From Acanthaster planci (lineage: Eukaryota; Echinodermata; Asteroidea; Valvatida; Acanthasteridae): 64,000 nucleotides of DNA. Below are positions 24,401 through 36,221 of this stretch, one piece after another. A model generated the notes under the pieces. The model was not told the origin of the DNA, made no database searches, and was given only the letters and a program-made list of their open reading frames with translations. The DNA is taken from assembly GCF_001949145.1 (NCBI RefSeq), contig NW_019091477.1, forward strand, positions 31,038 to 95,037, read 5' to 3'. The position numbers were made by a program, and so were the translations under genes. Position 1 is the first letter of the stretch. Each line of letters begins with the position of its first letter.

Positions 24401-27255
24401 TGTCTTGCTCAAAAGTAGTGTCTTTGTGTCCTTTGAAAAATTATGCCCAAGAACTTACATGTGAAGAAACAAGTTTCAGCAAAATGCATCTGATTTGGAA
24501 TCACCATGACACACTCAACCACTGACAAAAAATTAAAGTGCGCCGCTAACACGGGTACCAATGACTTTGAGTAGTCTGGTTAGCAGTCCCTGCATTATGG
24601 TTTGGACTGTCTGGCGGGGACCGGTCTATGACATCACAATGTGAAATGCCCAAGCATGAGGGTCATTTACATTTTTATTGACCGGTCACATGATCCGTCT
24701 TGGCCAATGAAGATCCAGTATTCAAGACGGAAGTATAAGAATATTTGTCTTGGTTGTCTTTTGGGAAGGTCGTTGTGCCAGATGAGGAACTGACTCTTGC
24801 CCCGAAGGATGACACTTCGGAATTTGATGATGCGTCTACGGACACCAAAGAGTACAGCGACAAAGCAGAGTAAGATAAAAACCCTTGTGACGCTGAACTT
24901 TGAAACCTTGTTGATCTGTTTGGCTTGAAGTTCTTTGTAGAGAAAAGAGTAACTTTCAAAGACGACATTGCGGGTTGCAGTCGAACAAAAGAAAAATGGG
25001 CTGAAGTAGATTATGCAGTTTGGCCGAGCAAAAAAAATCAATTATCTCACGCAGGTTTCTTTTTTTTTCGAGCCTCTTCATCTGTATCTGTTGAATGAAT
25101 TCTTTACATGCATATGTTTCCAAGTGTAAAATTGGTTAGATGAGGTTGTAGCTCCTTAAGACCAAAAACAGTTAGCAAAAGATTCATGAAAATTCATCCG
25201 CAAATTGTCCCAAAAAACAAAACAAGCTGTCTCCTCCCTTTCTTCAAAAATCCCAGACGAGAAACAATTTTTATTTTTTTCTGAGGCCTAATATCCAAAA
25301 TACCTCATCACGTCCTTACTAACCAGTCTGTTCAGCCAAATGATTTTTAGCGGCTCAGTTTGCTAATAAAATTCCCTCCCAGTCATCCAAAAGTTTGACG
25401 GGGACCCTGATCACTCTGTTTTTGAAGAGTACCAATTCTAATTGGGGAACTGTGTTCATTAATGGGAACATTTTTGAAATTGAGTGTTTTTGGAATCTGA
25501 TCCCCTCAACATTTTTTTCCTGATATCAACGCCGTGCATTTGTTTCATGCACTTAGCCTTCAGGGTTTTTTTCAGTAATATCTTACAGTCATTTTGACAC
25601 CAATTTTGTGAAAATCGGACCTACCAGTCTTGCGCAGCATCCATTTTTACAGGCTAGGTCAACAATCTGTATGATTGTGTTGAAGTGATTTGTGCTGATT
25701 ACGAGCGTCTTGATGTGAATACCAAATTTAAAAAAGATTGGGCATGGGACTGCTGACTCAGTGGGTGGGGGTGTGAGACGGTCCAAAAAAAAAACCCCTG
25801 GTCTTTTAGGGTCAAGCCCCAAAGAGCAGGGTTTTTAAAGCTTTGTCAGCCTACTCGCAAACTTTTTATCACGACCTTTTAAAGTTAGAACATATCAGCA
25901 GCACAATGCATGCAGGACGTCTTTCAAAAGGGAAACGCTCAAGTGTCAGATACAAGAAAACAAGTTTTTTTTCAGAACACACTTCTCAAGAAGAGAAAAG
26001 CTCACATGCATATCACCGCAAGCACTCGGAAAGTAGCCTTTTTGGACTCCCAATCAAGGATTTTTTAACAGTGCGTCAGCCACGGCGACTTGTACTGACC
26101 TGACTTGACTCACCCTGTGCAGAATTTGGATTGCTGGGAAAGTTATGAGTCATGGCATTTTTTTTTCTGGTTGTAGGTTTGTCCACTTCCGGAAGGCCCA
26201 CAAACTGGGAATTCTAGTCAAAGTGACTCCCTTGAAAGCAGTAGGAGATGTCACTGTAAGTATTGGAATAAACGCTCCTCAGAAATATTCACTTCTTGAA
26301 ATAATAATCAACTTTTTTAAAGCTTCAGTGACTTCAGTAAACCAGTATATGAAATGAAAGTGCCCTAGTAAATACGTTCCCTAGTGAATCAAAGAAATAG
26401 TAACCGTGACTTGAAACCCTACATGTCTAGAGCTACTGGCAACAGATTGTGGACAAATATAAAATGGTTCGAGGGTTTAACTTCTATAACCAAGAGGAGC
26501 TAACATTGACTACATGCCCAAACTAAATCATTTCAGTAAGTATTTTAACCATTACTATTTCGGACATACTGCCTTCTCTTCATGTGTAGCTAAGGCGATG
26601 CTTTTGGGTTGGCACTTCACTAGAGAGACAATTCCACGGTAGCTTCATAAAGCATTCACATCGTAAGAGGGGAATAGATTACTACCCTGTTGTATTTGAC
26701 TCAAGTGTGGATCCTCACCTATGAGCCAGATGAGTTGCACAAATAGCAACTGGCACGTGATGGTGAATGGACCAATGAGAATTTGGCTCTCGATCACGAA
26801 TATATACAGTACATCAGTCGAGTGCGACAACAACTCTTCCTAACAGAATCCCACATCCAAGCTCCATTGTGTTCAGTGTCCTCTAAGGGCAGAAAAGAGA
26901 TCACGTTTGTCACACGCTGGAGAATCCATATGAAAGCTTCTTCCAGACGCAGCATTCCTTCACAGGAAAGATCAGCTTAATAGTCACACAGCGTTATCAA
27001 ATAATGTCATCGTAACGACCACTAGACTGGCGCTAGCAAGGCCACTAAACACCGTCAGTAGAGTAGTGAGTGATTTTGATGAACATGTGCTCATTGTTTT
27101 TTTTTCCTTTCCAGATCGCATTCAAGCTTAAGTACGACTACAAGAACGCCACCCCTTCGCTGCGCACAACCACGGAGACGCAGAGCGAGGTGGAGACGGT
27201 TTGGTTGCAGCACCCGGTCACCGTCAATCTGGGACCGTTGGCACAGAACCATTGA
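15425..27255 (+). CDS. DCTN4: Dynactin subunit 4 (p62)
   Basis: Twelve exons: 15425-15553, 16774-16844, 17593-17771, 19127-19170, 19548-19723, 21276-21388, 21709-21818, 22033-22106, 22488-22650, 24769-24869, 26177-26255 and 27115-27255. All borders are GT/AG and in phase, giving 459 residues, about the usual family length. Dynactin p62 sits at the pointed end of the dynactin Arp1 filament and helps dynein cargo linkage. The N-terminal third has the Cys-rich zinc-binding region: [32 protein letters not shown] and ACGFCRW. Later conserved blocks are [34 protein letters not shown] and the C-terminal [10 protein letters not shown]. The start is the ATG in aaaATGGCG, followed by LLES-R as in orthologues. 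AATAAA at 28523 is a possible poly(A) signal. Confidence 0.96.
18250..18824 (+). repeat. Dispersed repeat E, copy 1 (interrupted by a MITE)
   Basis: The sequence is rich in ...CAATCCTCCAAAATCC... motifs and matches 32377-32780 in reverse complement over its length: the poly-purine ends, gcatggctga, ggtctaatcca, atgcatccctcgcaatcagcc and the closing ggattttggaggattgagg. The piggyBac-like MITE at 18591-18779 is inserted within it. It lies in DCTN4 intron 3. No coding capacity. Confidence 0.75.
18591..18779 (+). mobile_element. piggyBac-like MITE, copy 1 (TTAA target)
   Basis: Begins TTAACCCTTTC and ends GAAGGGGTTAA, with TTAA on both sides, giving 189 bp including the TTAA duplicates. The interior matches the reverse complement of 49210-49398 (tgctgggc, ggagggctttgtccagcagcaggcc, accagcagctgcatggtgaatagactgtatgtgtgg). 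TTAA duplication and CCC termini are hallmarks of piggyBac-type transposition. The family name is inferred. Confidence 0.82.
19855..20150 (+). repeat. 12-bp minisatellite in DCTN4 intron 5
   Basis: About two dozen units of CAAGACCAGTCA / CAAGACCAATCA in tandem. All three forward frames stay open through it, producing spurious (SQDQ)n-type frames, but it lies between the splice donor at 19724 and the acceptor ending at 21275 and is not exon. Confidence 0.95.
20205..20775 (+). repeat. Larger tandem repeat, inverted relative of the 12-bp array
   Basis: Copies of a ~122-bp unit start (cagttac) at 20317, 20440, 20561 and 20734. The last interval is ~52 bp longer. Each unit contains several GGTCTTGTGATGG segments, the reverse complement of the CAAGACC units just upstream. 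The pair could pair as a hairpin in the intron RNA. Confidence 0.85.
21127..21172 (+). repeat. Duplicated splice acceptor and exon start (decoy)
   Basis: ttggactgttacatttcag followed by TTTGAAGGAAGGAGAGCAG at 21149 repeats, 127 bp upstream, the true acceptor and start of DCTN4 exon 6 (21276). The match fades after about 22 exon bases. Using this acceptor would soon meet in-frame stops, so it is a degenerate copy and not an alternative exon. Confidence 0.75.
23320..24315 (+). repeat. Diverged direct repeat in DCTN4 intron 9
   Basis: About 23320-23600 and 24025-24315 share ordered words at a ~705-bp offset: tttttgatctt..tc.....aatc.gt, aggatgg, cagact.ttt, tcatcagagt.gacaggc, aaat.tcattttatt, and aacatggccg / aacaatggccg near the ends. 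It represents an old local duplication. No coding capacity is evident. Confidence 0.65.
25496..25820 (+). repeat. Dispersed repeat D, copy 2
   Basis: The relative of 14800-14940, longer here and ending near cttttagggtcaag, which complements the ttaaccctaaaa start of copy 1. It lies in DCTN4 intron 10. A frame on the minus strand through it is fortuitous. Confidence 0.5.
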
Positions 27256-30200
27256 ATCCCGCACTCGATGCCCACAGGGCGGGCAGAGCTAGTACTGCAC
27301 ATCATTGTATTTGAAATGAGACTGTCTCATTTACAGCGTACCGTTTAACCAAACACTTGCCTACTTCAGTTGCAGTCGATCTCGTGGAAACCATGGGGTA
27401 CTTCAACGCCTTTTGGTAAGACTCTGTATCTGTCACGCAGCTTGTACATACAACTTTTAAATTATCTGCACCGAAAGTGCACGTCTTTTGTTGCAAACTT
27501 TCCTTGAAACCAGTCTTTTTTTTTGGAGAGGGGCTTTATTTTGTTTGGAATTTTGGGAAAGTTGGAGGAGTTTTTTGTCAGTTTAGTTTGAAATATATAA
27601 TTGCGCTGTAAGGTTTTAAACAAAGGAGAAACTATATTTGCCAAAATCCAAGTACGTGTACGGTGTTTGAAAAATTGTGTGAAATGGCGCTAAATGTGAC
27701 CATTCTGCTCTGAAGATTGCGCCGCTTTAAATCTTTAGTTATGAAAGGATCATCAGGATTTCATTCTTAGAATCACATGCATGTATCATGTTCACCTCCC
27801 AAATACCAGTCTGATGTAATAGTGTCCAGTGTTTGTAGTCGGCATTTCCCTCTGGCTATAATCGGTGTCTAGAAATATTGACTGCCTAATTCTTAAATGT
27901 AGTACATCGTGACTGTAGCACTGTAGTATACACATATGGACTGGCACTGAGGTCTCTAGTACGTGCCTATGTGCCCACAGGGACACCCTGAGTGACCAAT
28001 AGTGGGCTGTTTCCCTGAGGCTAAGGGAGACAGGACCCACTTGTGGTCACCCAAATGGACGTGCATCAGTGACCAAATTATGCCAGTCCAAATGTGTTTG
28101 ATAACGCACCTCTGTCAAAAATGTAAAGTAAGAAACTGTTTAGGGTTTCATATTACTGTACTCTTTTTTTGAATTCAACCGTACACCCATATTGGCAATT
28201 CAACTAGCCATTCCATAATGACAGGAACGCTTCTAGTTCCTATCGTGAGGGCGCTGTAACAAATCAAAAAATTCAAGTCTCTGGGATTCGCACACACAAT
28301 GTCTTGGCACATGTCCAATCCATGCTGATGCGTGACGTGAACAGGTTTATATTTGTGAACCCCATGTGACCATTTTCCAGCCAACCAGCATAAGGAATCA
28401 GCAAGAGGTGTTAAAATACTGAATATTCATTGGTACCGTAAGATAAGACTGTAGTGTACATTCTTGTTTACACTGTATTGTACATGTATGTGGTGTTGGT
28501 CAGAGATGTTTGGCCCATCCATAATAAATGCACGTCTTGGTGAATTACTTTGCCATATACAGGAATGAAACCAGAGAAAAATATGTTTGAAAATGGAAAC
28601 CAACAGAATTATTTGTGACTCTGACTAAAGGAAATGAGTCACACAGGGACCCAAACTCAGTTCAAAGGTTTTTATCTGTATACGTTGTTCAGAGTGAAAA
28701 CGGTAATTTTCTCCTTAAAAATATCAGCGTCTGTACTTTATCCAGAGACCCAAATTAGAGAGAAATGATGTTGAGCTGAGCATTTAACCCTCTGTTTGAC
28801 ACAGCAACAGTAAGGGGAAAAGTTGTCACTGAAAACAGTCTGATTTTAAGAATTTGCTTATAATAAAAATAAATATTTATTGAATTGGTTCTGCTGTTCA
28901 TTTTTGCTTGAAGATAGTACATTTGAAATGCTTCACCAAGCAAAACTGTACAGCAAATGTTCAAAAAGAATTTTGTTCATTGATTGCTAGTGGACATTTA
29001 AAAGTCTCTTTATGCTCAACATTTTGTTCACATTTCTAAACTTGCAGTAGTATGATTATTGGTTTTTGGTAATCTTGGTAGCAAAGTTTTTTTTTTCTGG
29101 ATACAAAGACAAAATCACTTAAAATGTAATTTAGTGGTAGTGCATGGTGATTTTAACCACTCTGTGTTTTTGCATAGTGCAGACAAATGTTGCCGATGAA
29201 CAGAGTCATATTTCTAACTCTGTTTATCTTCAAGAAATACCTGAATCCGCATTTCTGATTGGTTGATCTGTGGCAACAACTGGTATGATAGTATATGTAT
29301 TGTACTGTACACAACTCCATGGTGTACACCTTACACCGTCTTGATATCGACAATGAAAAATACTCAAACTTAAAAATGTAGTGCGTCTGTGTCCCGTATG
29401 CAGCCGAGTGGTATACGGTACACAGACGCACTGCACCAGCACAATAATGAATTTATCTTCAAACTTGACGCGCAGTAAATAAAATATAAAGGGGCCTGTG
29501 CGTGCACTACAGTAAACACCGCATGCGCCACAATTCTGCAATTTTATAATTTTATCTGAAGAGCATTGGAATTGTTTGCATAACAGGGCTTGCACCTAAG
29601 AACAGCTAGAAAAGTACATGCGTTTATACACGCGATTGATCAGCATAGGCAAACTTAGTGTACAAATAGTGTAGTGCATGCCATTGTCGTGTTAGAACAA
29701 TGCATTACACGTTAGAACAGTGCATTACGTTAGAACAGTGCATTTGTTTCTGCATGGGACTCAAAAATTTCAACGGTCAGGGTTAGGTACTGTAGGCAAA
29801 TCGAAGAAGACGCCACTCCTGCGGGGCAACCACACTCGTGCACATCTTGAGTGCGTGTGCGCACTTCGGCGTATGAGTGGCAGCGCACCGTAAGGCGCGA
29901 AGACCCGCGTTGCGAACATGACAGCCGGAATTCCGTACGCCGGATTTGTCCGTGGTACCCGACCGAGCGGCAGCAAAGAACACACACACACCATGCCATC
30001 CGCATACACTGCAGTGTCATTTATTGGCAACTAAATAATCAAGTATGGATCTTCCAATGTGATATGGGATCTTTTGCCTTCCCTTCACATGTATAACATG
30101 TAAAGACAAAGTACACCTGTAGAAATCCACTATGTGGCCCAGGTCTTAACACTATTCTAAACAGCAAAGACGTTGGTATCACATTCCTGTTTCACATTTC

Positions 30201-31666
30201 AGATGTTGTAAAAGGTGTCTCCCTCACAACCGCAGTGGTGTTTTGGCTGCTATTAAATGCTTGAACATTGACTGTGTACTCTATAAAGTGACGGTTTTTA
30301 CCATTTCTTGTACTTGTGATGCTATGAGTATGTAGTGCTGGGTACTTTTGGGGAGTGACAGTTCTTTTCCAATCGAGAGTCGCCAGAATGTTTTGCACTA
30401 TTGGCCTTTTGCGAGTTAAATTTGATCTGGTGCACTGAGTTCCTTAAATTCCCATAAACAACAATTTGAATTCTCCGCACAAAAGACACTGTTGCTATAC
30501 CTCGTGATTCGGGGCAAGCTTGAGCTTGGTTACATAAGAGACGCCTTGCACCAATAGACAGTTTTCACTGGATAAGAAGGGCACAAAGGAACCAGTCCAT
30601 TCCAGAGATCGTGGTCCCTATGCAAAAGCTTTCCCTGAATCATGGGGGGAAGAGCAACGGTGTGCATGTATTTAGTCTGGGGAAGTCAAATTGTTGTATC
30701 TATGAGCAAGCAAGTCACTCGGTGTACCAGATTTTGTTCAAAGTCGACTCGCAAAAGGCTGTTTATTTCAGGCAGAACTTATTTGTGTGCCCCTGGAGGT
30801 GTTCAAAATTCACCCATACATTTGAACCAAATAATTTTCTAGCGGTTAACTTTCAAGATGGTGCGGGTTGAAAGAAATCCGCGTGCTTAATACAGGTTTA
30901 TACAATATCGGTGTGCTTGATCGTCAGCCTGCAAGAGTAGATCTCCGTCTGGAAATTATCATAATTTTTCTACCCACGTTGACAAATTCGGAAAAGTCCT
31001 CTGCTGCTCATGTCATGCATTCTCACAACATTTTTTTTCTTTTAACCACAATACAAAAACTAATCATGCAGTGCTTCAGTACATCGTGACGAGAGAGTGG
31101 GTGGGACAAGCCTGACAAGTCTAGTACAGTGAAATCCCTGATGAAAAGGCATTTAATGACGCCTGTCATTACCAGTCCTTATACATAAAATCACCATCAT
31201 AGACAGGTAGAGGCTGATTGCCACAAGTTGAACTGGTATGACTTATTCTAGGCTCTTTTTCCATTACCGCATACAAAACTAACATGAGTTTTGCAATTTG
31301 AACTTTGTTCAATACACCGACTGTAAACTATTTCCAATTAACAATCCAGACTACCGGGAGAATGTCAAGTCGCCATTGCATATCTGTCCAATTTCAATAT
31401 CCTAACAATAAGAAGCAATTAACTCCTTAGGGTTCCTACAAAAACATACGCTTTAATCGACTACCTGCTTCTGGAGGGGAAAAGAAAGATACAATCTCCA
31501 ATAAAAATGCTTCTTGGACCACAACTCCTAATACCAGAAATTTTCAATTAAATGCAAACCTATGATGATTCACTCACTACTGCATCTAAGGGGTATGATC
31601 GCCTGGGGATGGGGGGAGTAACTCGTACCTTCTTACCGGCCCCCAACCCCTTATACTCTCTGCTCT
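27256..31666. other. Convergent intergenic region DCTN4 / cyclophilin
   Basis: The two flanking genes end toward each other here. The proximal part presumably holds the DCTN4 3' UTR; AATAAA motifs occur at 28523 and near 28862. A three-unit ~20-bp repeat (gttagaacagtgcatta) lies at about 29692-29748. The region near 29800-29990 is GC-richer with overlapping open frames on both strands but no recognisable protein. Nothing else is supported. Confidence 0.6.
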
Positions 31667-34600
31667 TTACACTTGCCCGCAGTCGGCAATAACAACTTTG
31701 GCCGAGGTGCTTCCACTTTGGGATCCAACTTTCTCTATCTTTTCTTTCACGATATCCATGCCTTCTACGACCTGTCCGAATACTACATGTTTACCGTCGA
31801 GCCAGTTGGTAATGGCTGTTGTGATGAAGAACTGGGAGCCGTTGGTGTTCGGACCAGCATTCGCCATCGACAGTTTACCTTCAAAAAAAAAAAAAGGGAA
31901 AGAAAACAGACCCCGAACCCCAAAACCACAGCGTTATCAACGTTTTCAAGCCATAACCTTTTACAATCCAATTCCCACCTTGGTATGAGAAATACTACAA
32001 ATGTTATAGACTGAAGACTACTTGCATTAACAGTCGAACACCCTTATCTGAAATGTCTCTGGGATTTCACAAATAGACCTATTAATAAAAGCATGTCTTA
32101 TGTGTTTGACTGTACTATTAAGTCGGTCTGGGTGTTTTTAAAACCAGGGCCGACTCAAATCGAATAATTTTCTAACCAAAAAGTCCTTTCTAACAATGCA
32201 TCGAAATGTTTATCCTGTGTGCTGTCCGGTTTGTTGCGGGGTAAATGCCGTTTTGCAATGAGGCAAACACATAAGCAAATCAGAGACCATTTGCAGTGAA
32301 TTTCACTCCAGTCTGTAGTGTGGTCAACTTGTGCGAACTTGCTGCATGATGTTTGATCTCACGTCACACTCTGGGGTTTTTGACCCTCCTCAATCTTCCA
32401 AAATCCTTCGGGCGGTTTTGGAGGATTTCGGAGGATTGAGGATGAATGGCAAATGCGCATGGCTGATTGCGAAGAATGCCATGCATGAGGGTCGTGGATT
32501 AGACCATGTGTTGTTTTTGCTTAGTCAAGCACAAACTCGGCCCAATATTTCTTTTGAATGAACCACAAAGCTCCAGAATACCCTTCGCACTGCCTCAAAA
32601 TAATGACGGGAAATGCCGGAGGATTTTGAAGGATTGAGGCAGTAGGCACACCTCCAAAAAAAAAAAATTCTTAAGAAACTTTGGAGGATTGAGGCTGAAT
32701 GCAATTTTTATGTAAAAATTTGGATGACTTTGGAGGATTGAGGATGGTTTTTAGCAAAAAGGCCTAGGGGGTTAAGGTTAATGTTTGCTTTTGTGTCAAG
32801 TGTGAACTCGCCTTTGGAATGTGCCTCATTTCCTTGCAAGACGGACAACAGGGTCGAGTCATTTCGAATAATTTTGCATTCACATACAAGTAGTAATAGT
32901 AGTCATAACCGAAGTGATCTCAGAAATTTTGCTCTATGCCAAAGGACTGGCATTCCAAGAGATTGGACGTGCACAAAAAATCTGGCAGCAATAGGTGTTC
33001 CCCCCCATCGAATAAGTTTTATCAGCAGATTAGAAATACAATGCTTCCTTTTTTTGTCTTTCAAAAATTTCTCCCCAAACACAACAAATGACCCACCAAT
33101 TGCGGTGTGCTTCTCCTGGAAGTTCTCATCGGGAAACTTTGCCCCGTAGATGCTCTTTCCCCCAGTGCCATTGTGGTTGGTGAAATCGCCCCCCTGACAC
33201 ATGAAGCCAGGAATCACACGGTGGAAGGTGGACCCCTTGTAGCCAAAGCCCTTCTCCCCGGTGCACAGGGCACGGAAATTCTCTGTCGAAAGTGGGTATG
33301 ACGTAACATCCGGTTTAAGGACAAGTCCTCATAGGTACATTTTCCGGGCTGGGATTAATCAGGCTGCCCAAGGTTGGGTCTAACCGATCACGAACTGTGA
33401 ACACAGTTCTTTACTCTTTTCCAGAGTTAACTTTCAACTTATCTGGAAATGCTCACATTAGGGCCGTCCATAAAATACGTACGCACGAAACACCGACTTT
33501 TTGGACCCCCCTCCCTAGAGCCAATGACTTTCTGTTTCAAAAATGGGTATTTACTGTTTCATCAAATTCCGCTTCGGAAATTCAAATTCCGTTTCATACC
33601 TTCGTAAGCATGAGAGCAAGTCTTAAACTGTGCATGGGAACCATTTGCTCAACCATAACCCCCCCAAAAGAAACAAATATTGTTTGGAAATACTCTGCAA
33701 TGTTTCCGACTTTTTCATAATTTCTGTAGTGAAAATAAAGGGAAAAAACAAAACAAAATAATACGGCATCCCCCACCCCTTGATATGTCCCAGGGCGTGA
33801 TCATCAAAAACTTGCTACGATTAATCAACGGGCAATTCATGTGCTACTCCTCCTAAAACCAGATTACATGTACAGAGAAGTACATGTACTGTACAGTGAA
33901 GTCACAGAGTAGGTCTTGCATGTAACAGTCGTTGATCACAATATGTTAATGTTGGACATTGACCCGCCATTTTCTTTGGCAGTAGTGCGACAAAATTCAG
34001 AAAGTTAACCCCTTGACGACGGAAATTTCTTTCCGAAAGCCGACTCCAAGAATTCCAGCCTCGCTTGGCCACGAAGGCCAGCTGCCAAACCACAAATTCT
34101 CGGTTTGTGGCCCTGCGTGCTCTGNNNNNNNNNNNNNNNNNGTGGCATGCGGCTCTACTCACGCTTCTACATTCCCGTTGCCTCTTTTCAAAGTGGGGAC
34201 TATTGTGAAGCTGGTGATTATAATGCAAAATTTGGTCATTTCATTTCTGGGGCTATACACAAAGGCCAATCACCATATATACAAGAGCCAGGGTCTGCCT
34301 TTCACCGTGTTCGCTCGAGCGTGGGCTGAGAATAATAGCTGAAAAGCGGGCTGAGGATCTCAATTTTTATGGCAGCTCTAGCCGCATCCCGGCGCGAAGG
34401 GGTTACCACTGAATCTGAGCCTTAAAATACATATTTGTGACTGAAAACCTCACTCTACTTGGGTCCATTCAGCTATGGTCATCAAGCTTACTAGGTTTTG
34501 TTTAATTCAAGAAATATGTAATTAATCTCCCGTATTGCTGCTGTGGTTTCATCGTTTTGCCATGCGGTACTAGCCTTGTCTCAAGGCGTCCATGCGGATT

Positions 34601-36221
34601 CACAGACTGAATTCCTGACATGTGCAATACGCATATATGTGAGTATGAACTTGTTTGGGCCTTGATTTCACTGATAGTACGGTGCACGTGTGAACGGCCA
34701 ATGTGTATGCCGTACAACGCCGCTGCGCTCAGCTGTGCCGGCTGCTACACGCAAGGGGTTCATGCACGCCATAGCACTTGCAAATATCGGTACCGTAAGC
34801 ACGATCGATATATCGATATTAACGATATGGGTTTGATATTGATATCGCAATGTTGGTTATTTGATAACATTCATATATCGAAAATATCAGATTTTCAAGA
34901 AATATCGAAACTTTGAAAACATTGTTATTGAAAAATATACTGAAAATATCGCTACTTAGGAACTAATTTTATTAAGTGCACCGTCACTTTACCATAATTT
35001 TCGATAAGCCACGGCTTACGTAGGTTCTCACTTTTTACATACATAACTGTGCATGTGGCATATTCACTTCTGTACTCTGTAGTGTCACCATGGACCTAGC
35101 CTAAACACAACCGCAAAGAATGTTGGCATTACTGGGCACAGTGCACGTACATGCAGCTTACTTGTATGTAGTCAACCTTACCTCTTGAGAAAAGACTAAC
35201 ATTGGGGTTACAGCAATTGATGCATTGACACCAACCCCTATAGAGCGCACGTGCATGTGTGTTGTGTGATTCCGTTGCAGTGGATTCCATTTCAAAGTGT
35301 TGATTCCGCGAATTCCGTATGTTTTCCATGATTGTGGAGAATCGTTGGCTCTACCTCCCGTACATATGGCGTACCCAGTGGCTCCAACACCCTAACCCTG
35401 TACGCATACGCATTCCACACTTCCGGAAGATGCTGTTGGTCTTTGTGTCACGAGTAATGTTGCGGTTTACTGATAATGGGCGATGGCATGGGAGGATAAA
35501 TGGTTGGGCGGACGGTGGAGAATACCGAGTTTGAATTTCTACGCACAAAAGCCGATTCTGGTATTCATTTGTAAGATGAAGTGTACTGATATGATGAAAA
35601 TTCATTAACCTTCCTATTGCTGTAACCTTCAAAAACAGTCAAAAATTCCTTCCATTTCCCCTGTACAGTACATGGACATATCATTTGACTGATAGGATGA
35701 CTGTGTTGAGAATGCATCTTTGCACAGGAAGGTTAAGGCAAATTTTCGGTTTGTGTACGGCACGCACTGGCTTGAACCCCCTTCCCTCTGTTTTATGTAC
35801 TCAACAGCACCAACCCCCCCACCTCTTTGTGCACGTATACGTTCTATATGGACCGCCCCTTAACCGCTCGACAAGGTTTCATTTTGGCCGAAAAATTTCA
35901 ACTTTTAAAAAAAAACAAAAACCAGACGATACAGCAGCCCACTTTCTGATATACATCCGAATGTAACAAGTGGTACACGTATTATCTGAACGGCACTGGT
36001 AGGATATTTCTGACTGTAACGCTATATTTTTCAATGCTCTGCTAGACTTTTTTTTTTTTAAATTTGAAACGACCACATTTTCTCGTAGGTCATCTAGCTG
36101 CCGGTTTCTCATTTGTCCGTATCAGAATGAGGAAATCAAACGTGTGACAAATTACTCTACAAAACAGGTCATCACACTTGAAACCTTACCTGCTGTTTTA
36201 GGGACAACATCACTGTAGAGC
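31667..36221 (-). CDS. Cyclophilin A-like peptidyl-prolyl cis-trans isomerase (first exon not found)
   Basis: Three minus-strand exons in order: 36191-36221 (31 nt, [10 protein letters not shown]), 33097-33282, and 31667-31878 ending IADCGQV-stop. Phases are consistent and encode 142 residues. Cyclophilins catalyse proline isomerisation and aid folding. Active-site residues are present: [15 protein letters not shown] (catalytic Arg, Phe, Met and Gln), [14 protein letters not shown] and [10 protein letters not shown] (Trp and His). Only the first ~22 residues of a typical 165-residue cyclophilin A are missing. The 31-nt second exon is the same length as exon 2 of human PPIA as I recall it. No signal or RRM domain can be judged without exon 1. 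Cytosolic cyclophilin A is likeliest; a mitochondrial form is possible. Confidence 0.92.
32377..32780 (-). repeat. Dispersed repeat E, copy 2 (uninterrupted)
   Basis: The reverse-complement relative of 18250-18824, without the 189-bp MITE. At the equivalent point it reads (in the orientation of copy 1) aaatcc-tcca-aaaccgccc, against aaatcc-TTAA...TTAA-aaccacc in copy 1. It therefore serves as an empty-site comparison. It lies in the last cyclophilin intron. Confidence 0.75.
34005..34406 (+). mobile_element. piggyBac-like MITE, copy 2 (longer, with assembly gap)
   Basis: Begins TTAACCCCTTGACGACGG and ends CCCGGCGCGAAGGGGTTAC, so the termini match the other two copies; one TTAA has decayed to TTAC. 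It is ~400 bp and contains a 17-N gap (34125-34141). It lies in a cyclophilin intron. The interior differs from the 189-bp copies, suggesting a separate subfamily. Confidence 0.65.
34125..34141. other. Assembly gap (17 N)
   Basis: A run of N within the MITE at 34005-34406. Open frames crossing it are artefacts. Confidence 0.99.
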